A stretch of 64,000 bases of DNA, from the NCBI RefSeq assembly GCF_964340395.1, contig NC_135562.1:14105796-14169795 (forward strand), in the 5' to 3' direction. This DNA is from Glandiceps talaboti (lineage: Eukaryota; Hemichordata; Enteropneusta; Spengelidae). Below, one piece after another: positions 17,840 to 30,405 of this stretch. A program made the position numbers and the translations under genes. The notes under the pieces are model-generated. The model worked only from the letters and a program-made list of their open reading frames with translations. It had not been told where the DNA came from and ran no database searches. How positions within the stretch are numbered: the stretch's first letter is position 1; every line of letters begins with the position of its first letter.

Positions 17840-19635
17840 CAATTCTGGTGAAACTCGAAAAATGATAATGATGTCATACAGGTAATAAAGGCCCAAGTTA
17901 GCTATGAGTCACATTTACATACTTACTTCTTTATTTATATAGTATATTTCAATAAACTCATTATACACGTCTACACATATTTGTTATTTTGAGTATAAGG
18001 CCAGAAATGGAATGATTAAAAATATTATATGTATGTACTTGTACACTTTCTGGTCTTTTAACATTTTTTTAATAATAATCGCAGACAAAAAGTTTATATA
18101 AATATGGAAGACTCCAAAAAAAATAAAGAAAAAAGAAAGTATACGGATAGACATGGTGCAAAATCGCCGCTTAGTGCACTCGCGACAGCTGACGCGCTCT
18201 GCTGCTTGGCGTGCTCGAGCTCAAACGTATTCCTTGCTTAAACTTGTAATACAGAGGGGTAGGACAAGGCATCGAATAAACCAATCAGGACGCTTCAAAT
18301 CAAACCTGTGATCCTGAATTTTCTCTCGAAGCTTGATACCACCTGCTGCCCTTTTGTGGCGAGATATATATTTCGCATGTTGCAGTACATTTATGGCGTT
18401 TGCGGGACAGTAAAACAGATTGCCGAAACAGCATATTATATGAACTGAAGCTCCGAAACTTTTGCGACGGATATAAACAAAAACACAATTGATAATATTG
18501 GTCTAATCATTTTTTGGTGCCGTAGAGTTTCGGTACGCTCGAACACACAGTCGATTCCGGTCTATATTATTTCATAAAATTACATAAAAATAATAATTAA
18601 ACATTACTCGTCATATCTGTGTCTCTTCTAGTCTATCAGCTAGCCCTCGGATGTTCTTCCGATACGACACACAGCCGAACAACACTATCGAGGATGGAAC
18701 ATCGCAGCCCTCACATGTGAACTTCGTTCGCTTATAGTTATAGCATCGAAAGAAAGCCCGAACGTCTAGCAGCAAGACTATGTCTCTTCAAAATATACCT
18801 TTGAATGAAAGAGGAAACGTAACAACATCATTTGACTGAGTAAACAAATACTCGTAAAGTTTGCCCGAAACAGAAAGCGTCCGTGAACGAGGGCGATGTG
18901 GTTTCATGCACCAAAGTGTCCTGCCCCTTTCTTTTTTAACAAATGAGCAAATTGAGCAAATTGAGCAAATGCTGAGCTCGTGGAGGTTGAATTTTCAAAT
19001 TCCACGATTCGAATCATTCGATCTCGAGGTACAGCGCGACAAGACAGAGAAGTAAATTCTGCGACCGTTGGGGGCGCTATTCAATCGGTACACTCCACAG
19101 CAGTGTCCCGTATATTCTATTTGTATTCCAGCGCGATTCGATCGAGTTAAATCACAGGCGGAACAGGCATCCAGAGTGGTGCATTTTTATTGTCTTATTA
19201 AAATGAACCAGACGCTGTGTAAATTCATGTTTACTATTGTTTCCACCAGCTGATTAAAGTATACAGTACGCATGCGTTCCAATGTAGCGATATTGACAGT
19301 CGCGTGCTGGACGCGATGACCACACACTGCGTTCACTCCTAATAGTATATAAAGAGAAGGCTACCGACTCTCCATTGATAAAATTAATACATACTTGCAA
19401 TCCTTCGCCATTACATCTCAATTTACCGTTAAACTCAACAAAATGCCACCAGGACCTGAAAGTTACCATATAAGGGCACAACAAAATTCACACTTTAGAC
19501 GTAGTCACTGATTTTTTTCAAATTTGAAGCCGATTAATTCATTTGATCTCATTTGAAATATCGGTGTCTTGATCCGTGGTGACATTTTGTTGAGTTTGAC
19601 GGTAAATCACGCAAGTAAACTCACCACGAGATAAA
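17840..19635. other. Intergenic sequence, no gene recognised
   Basis: No exon-like frame with homology is seen. A locally more GC-rich stretch with several CpGs lies at about 18160-19180. A triple GAGCAAATT direct repeat lies at about 18942-18972. Confidence 0.4.
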
Positions 19636-22200
19636 GACTATAACTATGAATGGACTTGCACTATCACAGAAACATGTCATTTTACCCCTTTCGTATGCAA
19701 CTGGCTAAAAATAGGTCAATATGATCGATATTATCGATATTTAGTTGTATTCTGATAAAAACATTCTGATACATATCTTGGGAAACAAGTGCCTGTGTGC
19801 TAGTGGACTGAGATGGTCAGAGCGATCAAGAACAGTTCGATTGTACTTTAATAGACTAATTAAAATGCAACTTGGTATCAGAAAGGGTATACCTTTTGCA
19901 TAAAATTGGTATCACAACACATTGGGATTCAAAGTTTGTGCGGAGCCTTCCCGTAATGGTACCATGGAGTCCCCCCCCCCTCCCGTACTCAGTACAGTAC
20001 ATGACAGGGCAGTACAGTACAGTGCAGTGCATGAAGAAAATAACAATGGCAATCGACTTTAGGACACGATAAGGCTCCTGTCGGAAATTACGGCAAGGAG
20101 GGGGGGGGGGGGTTTGAGAGAAATTGGCGGGCGGCATGAAAAAAAAATGGGAGTTTAAACGGGGGCATGATAATTCTAATGGTCTGAAAGAGGAGGGCCA
20201 CGAAATATTTTGCTCAAGATTTGAACCAAATTAAACCTCAGGATAGGAGAGGTCGTTTACCGAATAAATTTGAAAAATTTCTTAGCACTTTGCAGCAATA
20301 CATTCTAAAGTTTATTTCCAATGATACATGTATGTGGTGGGTGACTGCCATGTGATGTGAATATGTTTCCTAGATAAAATACAGTACACTACATGAAAAT
20401 AACAGTGAAAATCGCTAGTTTTGAAAACTTTTTTTTGAAAATAAAGACATATTGGAGGCTATTTAGAGGCATAACATTCAAACCATACATATAATTGAAA
20501 GCCATAGAACACCTGAATATGGTCTTCAATACCCTTTAAGAGATGTATACACAAATACATTCTCTGACAGTCACCCACCTCATGATAATTCAACATAGGT
20601 TTAAGAACCTATTGTTGCGAAGCCGCATTTAAATGTACTTGGTAAACGAGTGCTCCTGTGGTTAAATTTGTTTTAAAAAATGAGCAAACAATATCGTTCC
20701 CTAAACATAGGTATGGACATATAGGTATAGACACTTGAGTTTCATCACTGTATATCTACCTTCGTGATCTATGCAATGCTTTATTTCTAAACTTTTTTAT
20801 ATTTCTCATTAATTTTTTAATATCAAATATGGATAGATCGGTGATATTTTTAATGTGAAGACAAAAAATATTCTTCTTGTTTCTCTACCTCTCCTTTTCA
20901 TCGTTTCTATCTCTTTTTATTGAAGCCGAAAATTAGGGTCCGCCGGGTCATGATAAACAGAGAAATAGATACACTGTATTATAAAGAAGTATAACCTTTG
21001 ACCTGAAATAGCTGCCTAGTCTATTGTAACTCTGCAGTCTTTTATAGGTGACGTTAACCGCCATATAGCGGAATGATTCCCTTTTGGTGGCGATGGCAAG
21101 GAGTAGAAATTACGTAGGTTGTCTATATACTGATTCAGGAAAATATTCTCTTCATGTCGATTGGATCGTGTTTTCCTGTTTCCGTTGTGTATCAAGTCGT
21201 GTGTTTTTTATTAGATGTTTAAAACAATCAAAATTGACGGTATTACAGCAGTTCTTTGGTTGGTTTTATTACATTTGTAAATTTTCATCCCAAAAATGTG
21301 AACAAACATGACTTTGCCGAAATCGCGAGTTAGCGAGGGTTCACTCCGTATGGTTGTAAATAACAATAGTGGCAATGGTTAATATGTAACGAGCAAGAAG
21401 TCATCGCACGTACAATACCGATAATACATGGTTGGACTTTGATATATCTTCCTCGCCATTTTGCATTCAAATTCAACAGAAAAAAAGAGAACATAGCAGT
21501 TTTCGAGTGTAATTACATGATTAGTGTTTATAGTTCCCACAAACAATTACTATATGCGCCTGACTTTATAGAGATTGGTCCACAACTCGTGTATAAATAC
21601 TTTTTGTATAAAATTGGTATCACAACACATTGGTTTTCAAAATTTCCGCGGAGTCTTCCCGTAATGGTACCATGGAGCCCCCCCCCCCCTGTGTACAGTA
21701 CAGTACAGTACAGTTCCGACATCCTGGTTATCGACGACCACTGATTTGTACCACGACTTCAACATATCTGGTCGACAAGGAAACACATGATCCAGTTTTA
21801 GAGTCCCCAGCCTGTTTACTCTATTATTGTACACCGTTTACTAGACTGAGGTGTATCATACTTTAAAGTCACTCGATTCAACATGAACTAAAATGACCCA
21901 AAGTAATTAGTAACGCCAAAAATGATATATGGATCTCGGATTAGTACCGTGCTAACAGTACTAGTGATCCGCTCAAGTACTGCTCTGTTATAACTTCATT
22001 TACGACCTTTACCCGCTTTGGGTGCATGTTTGTGAAGATATATTTATTTCAAGTAGTGTGCCATGGCGATCTCAAAAAATGTATACCCCACCCCACCCCA
22101 TCAGTAGAATTGAAGGAGAATACAGTTGTATACAGAAAAAGAACACAAACCAAAGAGATACAATGTCACATTTTGAAAGTCAATACAACTTATAAGTTAT
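19636..22200. repeat. Large direct duplication, first unit
   Basis: Anchors repeat about 3.0 kb later: 19680 with 22700, 20800 with 23810, 21360 with 24415 and 21720 with 24715. Each unit contains a C-tract/TACAG/G-tract module and a conserved non-coding stretch. No protein is recognised, so this is either a tandem duplication or a long unknown element. Confidence 0.75.
19960..20115. repeat. C-tract / TACAG repeat / G-tract module
   Basis: A run of about 11 C follows GGTACCATGGAGT. CAGTA/TACAG pentamers and then a run of about 14 G follow about 115 bp later. Similar modules lie at 23090-23240 and 23640-23765, and a truncated one at 21676-21715. Confidence 0.8.
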
Positions 22201-22689
22201 GGCCTTTTTTGATATACCTGGCCCCTGAGGCCCATTATCACATGTGTATCTGTATATTATACAGTATAGCAAATCCTATAGACTGCAATACGGGGAAGGT
22301 CCACGCGAAAGGGGTAGTTTTTTATGGTTGGTATTAGAAAGGGTATACTTTTCATGAGGTGGTGGTATGAGAAAGGGTTGAGTGAATCAAAACTGGCGTT
22401 AAGTAGACTATGCAGTCATCACAGGAAGCGGTTCAATCTGGTGTATCTACCTTCAAAATCTCCGTACTACTGTCGTCGCTCATGCCACCCTAGATCTAAG
22501 TGAGACACGCACCAGTCACTAATGATAGTACTAATCACCAGATAGCTGATTATGGTATCATCCACTTGATAAGTGCATCCATCGACACATAATAATAACA
22601 GTGCTAGTGCACAGGGCACTTGTTTCCCGAGATATGTATCAGAATGTTTCAATCAGAATACAATAAAATGTCGGTAATATCGATAATAT

Positions 22690-25060
22690 TGACGTGTTAG
22701 CCAACTGTATATGAAAGGGGTAAAAATAACACTTTTATCTGTGATCACGCAAGTCCACTCACCGCGAGATATTGCCACTCACTGGACTTGTGCTATCACA
22801 GAAACATGTTATTTTACCATTTTCGTATTCAACTGGCTAAAAACAGGTCAATATGATCGATATTGTCGACATTTAATTGTATTCTGATAAAGACATTCTG
22901 ATACATATCTCGGGAAACAAGTGCCTATGTCCTAGTGGACTGAGACGGTCAGAGCGATCAAGAACAGTTCGATTGTACTTAGACTAATTAAAATGCAACT
23001 TGATATCAGAAAGGGTATACTTTTTGCATAAAATTGGTATCACAACACATTGGGTTTCAAAATTTGTGCGGAGCCTTCCCGTAATGGTACCATGGAGCCC
23101 CCCCCCCCCCCTGTGCTCAGTACAGTACAGGACCGTATAGTACAGTAAAGTACAGTACAGTGCATGAAGAAAATAAGAATGGCAATCGACGTTTAGGACA
23201 CAATAAGGCTCCTGTCGGAAATTACTACAAGGGGGGAGGAGCTTGAGAGAACTTGGCGGGCGGCATGAAAAAAATTGGGAGTTTAAAGAAAGGGGGGCAT
23301 GATAATTCTAATAGTCTGAAAGAGGAGGGCCACGAAATATTTTGCTCAAGATTTGAACCAAATTAAACCTCAGGATAGGAGAAGTCGTTTACCGAATAAA
23401 TTTGAACAAATGTCTTACTGCTTTGCAGCAATACATTCTAAAGCCTATTTCCAATGATATGTGATGGGTGACTGTCATGTAATGTGAATATGTTTCCTGG
23501 ATAGTTTTGAAGGTGTGGGAGGGGTCCCCATCCCCCACCCATATTGAAAACGTTTTTGAAAATAAAGACATATCAGAGGCTATTTAGAGGCATAACATTG
23601 GTATCAAAATTTGTGCGGAGCCTTCACGTAATGGTACCAAGGAGCCCCCCCCCCCCCCATGCTCAGTACAGTACAGTACAGTGCATGAAGAAAATAAGAA
23701 TAACAATCCACTTTTAGGACACAATAAGGCTCCTGTCGGAAATCACGGCAAGGAGGGGGGGGGGCTTAAGAGAATTTGGCGGGAGGCATGAAAAAAATTG
23801 GGAGTTTATATATTTCTCATTAATTTTTTAATATCAAATATGGATAGGTCGGTGATATTTTTAATGTGAAGACAAAAAATATTCTTCTTGTTTCTCTACC
23901 TCTCCTTTTCATCGTTTCTATCTCTTTTTATTGAAGCCGAAAATTAGGGTCCGCCGGGTCATGAGAAAGAGAGAAATAGATACACTGTATTATAAAGAAG
24001 TATAACCTTTGACCTGAAAGAGCTGCCTAGTCTATTGTAACTCTGCAATCTCTGGTAGGTGACGTTAACGGTCATTGCGGAATGATACGCTTTTGGTGGC
24101 GGTGGTAAGGAGTAGAAATTACGTAGGTTGTCTATATAGTGATTCACGAAAATGTTCTCTCCATGTCGATTGGATGGTGTTTTCCTGTTTCCGTTGTGTA
24201 TCAAGTCGTGTGTTTTTCATTAGATGTTTAAAACAATAAATAAATTGGCATAAACTGCACTATTAATTCGATTTTGAGTTTCAAAATTGACAGTATTACT
24301 GCAATTCTTTGGTTGGTTTTATTACATTTGTAAATTTTCATCCCAAAATTGTGAACAGACATGACTTTGCCGAAATCGCGAGTTAGCGAGGGTTCACTCC
24401 GTATGGTTGTAAGTAACAATAGTGGCAATGATTAATATGTAACGAGCAAGTAGTCATCGCACGTATACTACCGATAATACATAGTTGGACTTTGATTTAT
24501 CTTTCTCGCCATTTTGCATTCAAATTTAACAGAAAAAAGAGAACATAGCAGTTTTCGAGATCAATTACATGATTAGTGTTTATAGTTCCCACAAACAATT
24601 ACTATATGCGTCTGACTTGATATACATTGGTCCACAACTCGTGTATAAATACAAGGAGTAATTACACTGTTCAAACTTACAGAATGTAGGTATGCAGTGC
24701 AGTGTAGATTTCTGACATCCTGGTTATTGACGACCACTGATTTGTACCACGACTTCAACATATCTGGTCCACAAGGAAACACATGATCCAGTTTTAGTGT
24801 CCCCAGCCTGTTTACTCTATTATTGTACAGCGTTTACTGGACTGAGGTGTCTCATACTTTAAAGTCACTCGATTCAACATGAACTAAAATGACCCAAAGT
24901 AATTAGTAACGCCAAAAATGATATATGGATCTCGGATTGGTACCGTGCTAACAGTACTAGTGATCCGATCAAGTACTGCTCTGTTATAACTTTATTTACG
25001 ACCTTTACCCACTTTTGGTGCATGTTTGTGAAGATATATTTATTTCAAGTAGTGTGCGAG
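22690..25060. repeat. Large direct duplication, second unit
   Basis: Second copy of the 19.6-22.2 kb unit. It carries an extra C-tract module at about 23600-23800 and lacks the final part (beyond about 22060 in copy one). It ends about 470 bp before the H1 start codon. Confidence 0.75.
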
Positions 25061-25182
25061 GAATCTGACCAATATTCAACGTTGGGTTCTGGCAAAAACG
25101 GGTTGTGAAGTTGACCTTCTGGTTCGACCATAATGGCTTTGCATGTAAAGATACACTGACGAAAGCGTTTGTGTACCTGCAG

Positions 25183-25190
25183 TGACGTCA
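25183..25190. promoter_or_regulatory. CRE/ATF-like palindrome upstream of H1
   Basis: TGACGTCA, about 340 bp upstream of the H1 ATG. A second near match (TGACGTCT) lies at 25498-25505, only 21 bases from the ATG. This matches the placement of perfect sites in H2, H3 and H4. Confidence 0.45.
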
Positions 25191-26387
25191 TAAAGTTCCA
25201 AACGCTGTCCTATCCATATGCAAATGAGAGGTACATACCTGAAGGTGCTCTGTGGCTAAACCGAGAGTGCCTCATTTTTCGAACAATTTCTCGTGTTAGA
25301 ATTATATTGTACTATTATAAACCCGATTTCCTTTATTTTTATGGCAAAATAAACATAATTACGAAAATAATTATCAACCTTTACATGTACACAAGGCGAA
25401 ACAACAGTGGACAGTTGAGGCTACAATCACGTGAAACGATTGGGTCAACAGCTTTATTCAGTTATCGAATTCACGCCCCAAGTACAGTTCTTCTTATTGA
25501 CGTCTATCGGTCTTCACGTCCTCATTATGGCATCCAAAATGATTCCATTACTGTCGTCCCCTGCTCGTTATCATCAGTCCATGATTGCCTACCTTGATAA
25601 CACAGATAGGGCGGAGAAAGTGTATGAACTCTAGCTGTTCAACTGAAATTCCTAAAACAGTTATTACAGCCGCGACCAAAGATGTTGACCTATTTCATTA
25701 CCTTGGCGTTGGTAGTGGGTCAGGTAGGTGTCTTAACATGTTAATACCAAGCCCTTCCATACATTTATCAAGTATACAACGACAGCTACATGCGAATTTG
25801 CTTGTATGAAGTTTATTCATGTAAAATATCCGAATATATTTATTAATGATATCCTTCAAAACGCATTCAGTAGAAATGCCTTAGTGCATGAGCGCTATAT
25901 ATAGTAATGAGGGTTTGTGAGGTCATGGCTTTCTTTGTTCATGCATATAATAATTCGGTGACGTACGAAGTTACTGTATAGGATGTGTGTGTTTATGTGT
26001 GTGTGCACATCGTTTGTTCCCATAGCCAAAGTTCAGCCAATGTAAAAAGACAATATCTTTATTGTCCTACGAATAGGCAGTTCTTATGCAATGATGGAAT
26101 TAAAACCTGATACGAAAAAAACACCAAATCATTTCCACATCACATTTCCAGAAATACAACAAACACGAGAGGTGATGAAGTGACTTGGATGAAACAATAG
26201 TTGTATACTATGTAGTAATCCGTGTTCAACTTCGGAATTAGTTTTCATACCACTCAGCAAGTCTACTGTACTCCAATTATTTTGCTGCAGATGTTAACAT
26301 TTCTATTAAGTTTGTATTTGCTAATGACACTCAAGTCCCACATCCGTACATTATATTATCTGCTACCAATCTTATTAAAGTTTGATG

Positions 26388-26516
26388 TGCATGGTGAAAG
26401 TGACTAGCTGTCTTTATTTACCTCTATTTCCATAGTGTTGTGACATTTGTTTTCTTTCGGGTGATCGATAAAGACAGCTAACCACTTTCATCACAACAGA
26501 TTTTAATCAGATTGCT
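26388..26516. mobile_element. Foldback MITE-like element, copy 2 (partial)
   Basis: The right end is AGATTTTAATCAGATTGC and the arms contain AGCTGTCTTTATTTACC and its partial reverse complement. This is the same family as 35334-35521. The left terminus is missing or diverged. It lies in H1 intron 1. Confidence 0.65.
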
Positions 26517-26535
26517 CTGCTACAATATCTGTTGC

Positions 26536-27012
26536 ATAGTTAGGGAGCCTTTGGTAATTACAGGGGGGCTAGAGGAATGAGGAGGTGTCAATTTTTACAA
26601 ATCGATTCTCGGGGGAGGGCCATATTAAAAACATGATGGGTTATGGGAAGGTCACGTTTTACTTTGACTTACTGTATTGTCTAACCTAGCATTATTTTGT
26701 GAGGTTGGCGTCGGATATCTATGCACAGTTGTATGCAAACCCTGATAAGTTCACTGATAAGTTATTATATTACTTCACAAGGGTGGCAGTGATGGGGTGT
26801 GGCACCTGTAGAATTTGAAACCGACGGGGGCGTTGAGATCATGTCAAAATCATAAAATAATGCAAGGCCAGATAAAAAAGAGTCAAAGTAAAATGTGACC
26901 CTCCTATTATTTCCACATTCTAATTAATGACAATACTGATTTTGTAAAAATAAAAAAATGACCACCCTCTAAATTCCCGGTCCCTCCCATTTCGTAAATA
27001 CTGAAGGCTCCC
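26536..27012. mobile_element. MITE-like element with GGGAGCCTT termini
   Basis: It begins GGGAGCCTTTGGTAATTAC and ends with the near reverse complement (AAATACTGAAGGCTCCC). Further inner inverted blocks (CACGTTTTACTTTGAC and GTCAAAGTAAAATGTG) pair across about 200 bp. Single-arm relatives occur at 30985-31092, 60735-60840 and 61486-61600. Confidence 0.6.
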
Positions 27013-28059
27013 TTTTCTTAATGATCGATGCATAATTACCAATATTACATGTAACATATATAATCTAATTTTAGATATATTTAAGCATATGATATTTAGT
27101 AGTTCTTTAACGTCTTTTAGCTTAGGCTTACTTTCATTGTTGATACTATTTTATTACAGTTCATAATATATGTATATATTGATACAGTAATTAGGTCTAG
27201 ATCTAGAGTTTGTAATTTCCCTTACATGGCATTTACAGTAAAGCAGTAATCAAACAAATAAATATAAAGTGATTTTTACATTGAAAAGGAAGACGATTCA
27301 ACAGACTATTGAGTTGGCTTACAAAGTTGTTCATAGTACACAAAATAAATTATTTCTAGGATGTAATTAATATCTCACTTAATATTGTATAAATCTTACA
27401 CATAATCTAATCTTAATGATTACTATTCCTATCCAGGTGAAGCTGATATAAAGCTTTTAATCCAACTCAGAAAGGAGTATCCGAAAATCAAGGCAACAAT
27501 CATAGAGCCTATTGGAGATATGATAACAGAATTCAAGAAGAAGATCATCAAAGTGGGATCTGATCTTGAGGATGTAGAATTTGTATGGAAGAATATGGCG
27601 ATGGAGGAATACATGACAAGTGACACTAAGAATCAGGATTTCCATTGTATACTTCTCGTTGGTGTTACGTCTTACTTTGAGGACTTGGAGGGGACAATGA
27701 AGCACTTGTATAACGTATTGACAACAACTGGAACGATTGCCATCGTTAATAGTTCAGGTAATTATTTTTTCTTAGTCTGTGTGTTTGCAATAACGGTGTC
27801 TCTCACCACTAACTACATCGACTTAATTTGTGTTGTAATTTAATATTATTCCCTACTGATACAGATAACATAAATTTTAGGGTCTTGTCACTACGAGTTC
27901 ACAACGAGTGTTGGCAAAGTAGTGTGCCATTTGTATTATACAGCCGAATATAGATTTATATTGAAGGATGGTGTTATTGTTATTTTAGGCTGGGGTCAGA
28001 ACTTACGCAGGGGGGTTTTGGGAGAAATCATTCCATGGCCCCCAAAAATGAACCCAAGA

Positions 28060-28105
28060 ATTCCCCCCCCCCTCTCCCGACATCACACACAGCCCCCCCC
28101 CCTCC
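28060..28105. repeat. Poly-C tracts in H1 intron 2
   Basis: Two runs of 9-10 C lie about 35 bp apart. They are similar in style to the C-tract modules at 20-24 kb but with different flanks. Confidence 0.6.
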
Positions 28106-28629
28106 ACTTCAGAGATGTACAGTATGGTACACTACATTACACACTGTTACATGTTTTGTAACCATCAGTGGAAATCAATTTCGGCGTCCATATATAACAT
28201 GTGGAGAGATTTGTTTATAAATGGATGAGGGCTTTGCGAAAAGGTCTCATATTTGGCTGTAATCTGTACTTGGAGATACTTTACTTAGCCAGCAGGGTTA
28301 TGTCTTTCAATCTTGATTTTGGGCAGAAACAGCATCACCCATGATAGCTAGTGGGAAGGGTGTGGGACGGGGTGCCCCCCTCCAACGGGATGCGCATTTT
28401 TAAAAAAAAAATAATGACACGTAAGCGGCGGTTTAGTGGCATAAAACCTCAAACCATACACGTTATCGGAAGCCATAGAGTATCGTGTTGTATTGCTATA
28501 TTACCTACACTTTAACTTATACAGAGATATTTTGGCAGACACACACTTTTGCTTGGCTATTGACTGCCTCATGTATGGAGAGAGAGCGAGAGAGAACGAG
28601 GCTAGAGAGAAAGAGAGAGAGACACACAG

Positions 28630-28945
28630 ATTCTCTATTCTGGAGTCTCTGAAGTGTGGTCAGCAAAGTCGTACCACTGTTTGACCACACTACTGCAATG
28701 TAGTCAAACAGTGGCAAGACCATTGCATTATAAAGCATCAAATGTAAGATATGGTCTTACCCTCCTAAGCACACCCAGCCTTTGTGATATTTTGCTACAG
28801 ATCTTAGTTATGCGCGTTTTCCAATTTAAGTGGGAGTCAATCCAGGCACCAAGGTATTTGAAAGCCAGGACGTGCTCCACCATTTGGCCTGCTATCTGTA
28901 TGTTAAGTACTTTAGATGCACTTTGATTCAGAGTTTGGACGTGAC
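28630..28945 (-). mobile_element. Non-LTR reverse transcriptase fragment in H1 intron 2
   Basis: The minus strand reads HVLAFKYLGAWIDSHLNW, then, after a frameshift near 28735, AMVLPLFDYIAVVWSN. These are the consecutive FKYLG and LF-DY-A-VVW blocks of a Jockey/RTE-type reverse transcriptase. The fragment is about 100 codons long and lies antisense to H1. Confidence 0.7.
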
Positions 28946-30257
28946 TAGTAGCATACCTTTTTCATGTTTACACCCACCCCCATCGTAAATTCTGATCCCA
29001 GCCCTACCTACTCAGGTTTTATGTCAATAACAATGGGGAGAACATAGCAATTTTGAACTTGTGACCATTTTCAGGAAAGCAAAACCAATGACGCTCAATG
29101 CCTTGTAATGATCGATCAGAAAATAAATGCCTACTTTTTGGAAGAACGCTACCACTCGACTTATGTATGGCATAACATGATAAACCCCATTAAAATAATG
29201 TCAATCAATCATATATTTTTCACCACCAGAAAAAAGTGTATTTCCTCGAATGGTGCAGCATTATCCAGACCTGCTCCCCAGTTACAACATTGCCCCAACA
29301 GAAAAACTTGTTGTTGTGTTTCATGACATTGGAGCTAATGTCAGAGTGTCTGAAGTGGAGGCAGTGATCGACATCACGTCATGCTTGCAAGAAAAGTCAG
29401 AAGTTGGGAATTTGCTGTTGGATCTTTTTACACATGTCGTGAATTTTAGAGCAACGGCATCTAAAGATTTGAGTGAAGACGTACTTCAGTTTCTTCAGAG
29501 CCCAAATCTATTATCTCGTAAGACAGATAACAACGTGTTTGTCAATAACAGTAGAGATGTTGTAATTGTCCAGTCAGATTGAAAATAGTCTTGTTTGAAG
29601 TGAGCCATCAGCGGTCAGATTAGATAATTAGGGTCAATTGTATTAAAATGGAATATCTTAAAAGTGTAATCAACTTGATGTTTATAACAACTTGCATCCA
29701 CAGTTATGTAACTGTAATATTTTAACATTTTGGGCTGATTAATATATTATTACTAGATACAACAAATCGGGGTAACTAACACTGGTGTAATGTAGGGGCT
29801 GGACTACATTCCAGCAGACGATAACACTGCACAACAACGACAAAGTTGATGAGCTAATTTTGACGTTCATGTTGCGCTGATGATGATATATATTCCAAAA
29901 CATGAAATCTACCCGTTGCTTTGATGGAACTCTGAGGAAAACACGTTCAATACTTAACTATCTTAATTTGATTAAAATATATGTTAATTAATAAACAAAA
30001 AATGTTTTAGAATAATTTAATATCTATTAAACTTTATGTAATACAGATGTGAGTCTTTGAGAATAAAGAATAAAGAATGTGATGGTCTCAACTTACTTTG
30101 GTGTTTGAAATTGTGAATGTGAATAAAAGGAATTATATATTTCTTGGTGGCATAAAACACACAAGGTAAAGACGTCCTTGGTGGTGTTATTTAAATTGAT
30201 CAGTAATAACCAGTTTTAACTTGTTTTCCTACCAGAACAAAGGGACATGAAAACGAG

Positions 30258-30405
30258 AATCCCACACCAAATGGACTGAGATGGAATATCTCACACTCGT
30301 TCGGGAATTTCTGTATCTCATACTCACCTGCAGTGCTCGTGAGACCAAAATCCTTCAACTCGTGTGAAATATTCCATCTCAGCCCCTTGGGTGTGTGGGA
30401 TTCTA
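30258..30405. repeat. Foldback element downstream of H1
   Basis: Arms GAATCCCACACC and GGTGTGTGGGATTC, and GAGATGGAATATCTCACAC with its near complement, face each other across about 50 bp. There is no coding potential. Confidence 0.7.

Larger units (their letters stand above)
25527..29582 (+). pseudogene. H1: histamine N-methyltransferase-like gene, exon 1 frameshifted
   Basis: Exons on the plus strand are 25527-25723, 27437-27757 and 29230-29582. The exon layout and protein match HNMT-type SAM-dependent methyltransferases: a MASKMIP start, the GVGSGSG nucleotide-binding loop at the end of exon 1, ATIIEP acidic-loop strand in exon 2, and a C-terminal NNSRDVVIV block. Exon 1 has seven bases (CTCTAGC) where the paralogues have three. 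This four-base excess puts an in-frame TAG after VYEL and shifts the frame. Exons 2 and 3 are open, with the same phases as H2 and H4. Without the insertion the product would be 288 residues, close to the 292 of human HNMT. It could be a recent pseudogene or a sequencing error. Its orientation is opposite to H2-H4. Confidence 0.75.

Noticed and set aside
18300-19500. Small open frames of 60-80 codons in the 18-19.5 kb region
   Set aside because: None has a recognisable family, splice context or repeat across paralogous sequence; the length is what chance would give.
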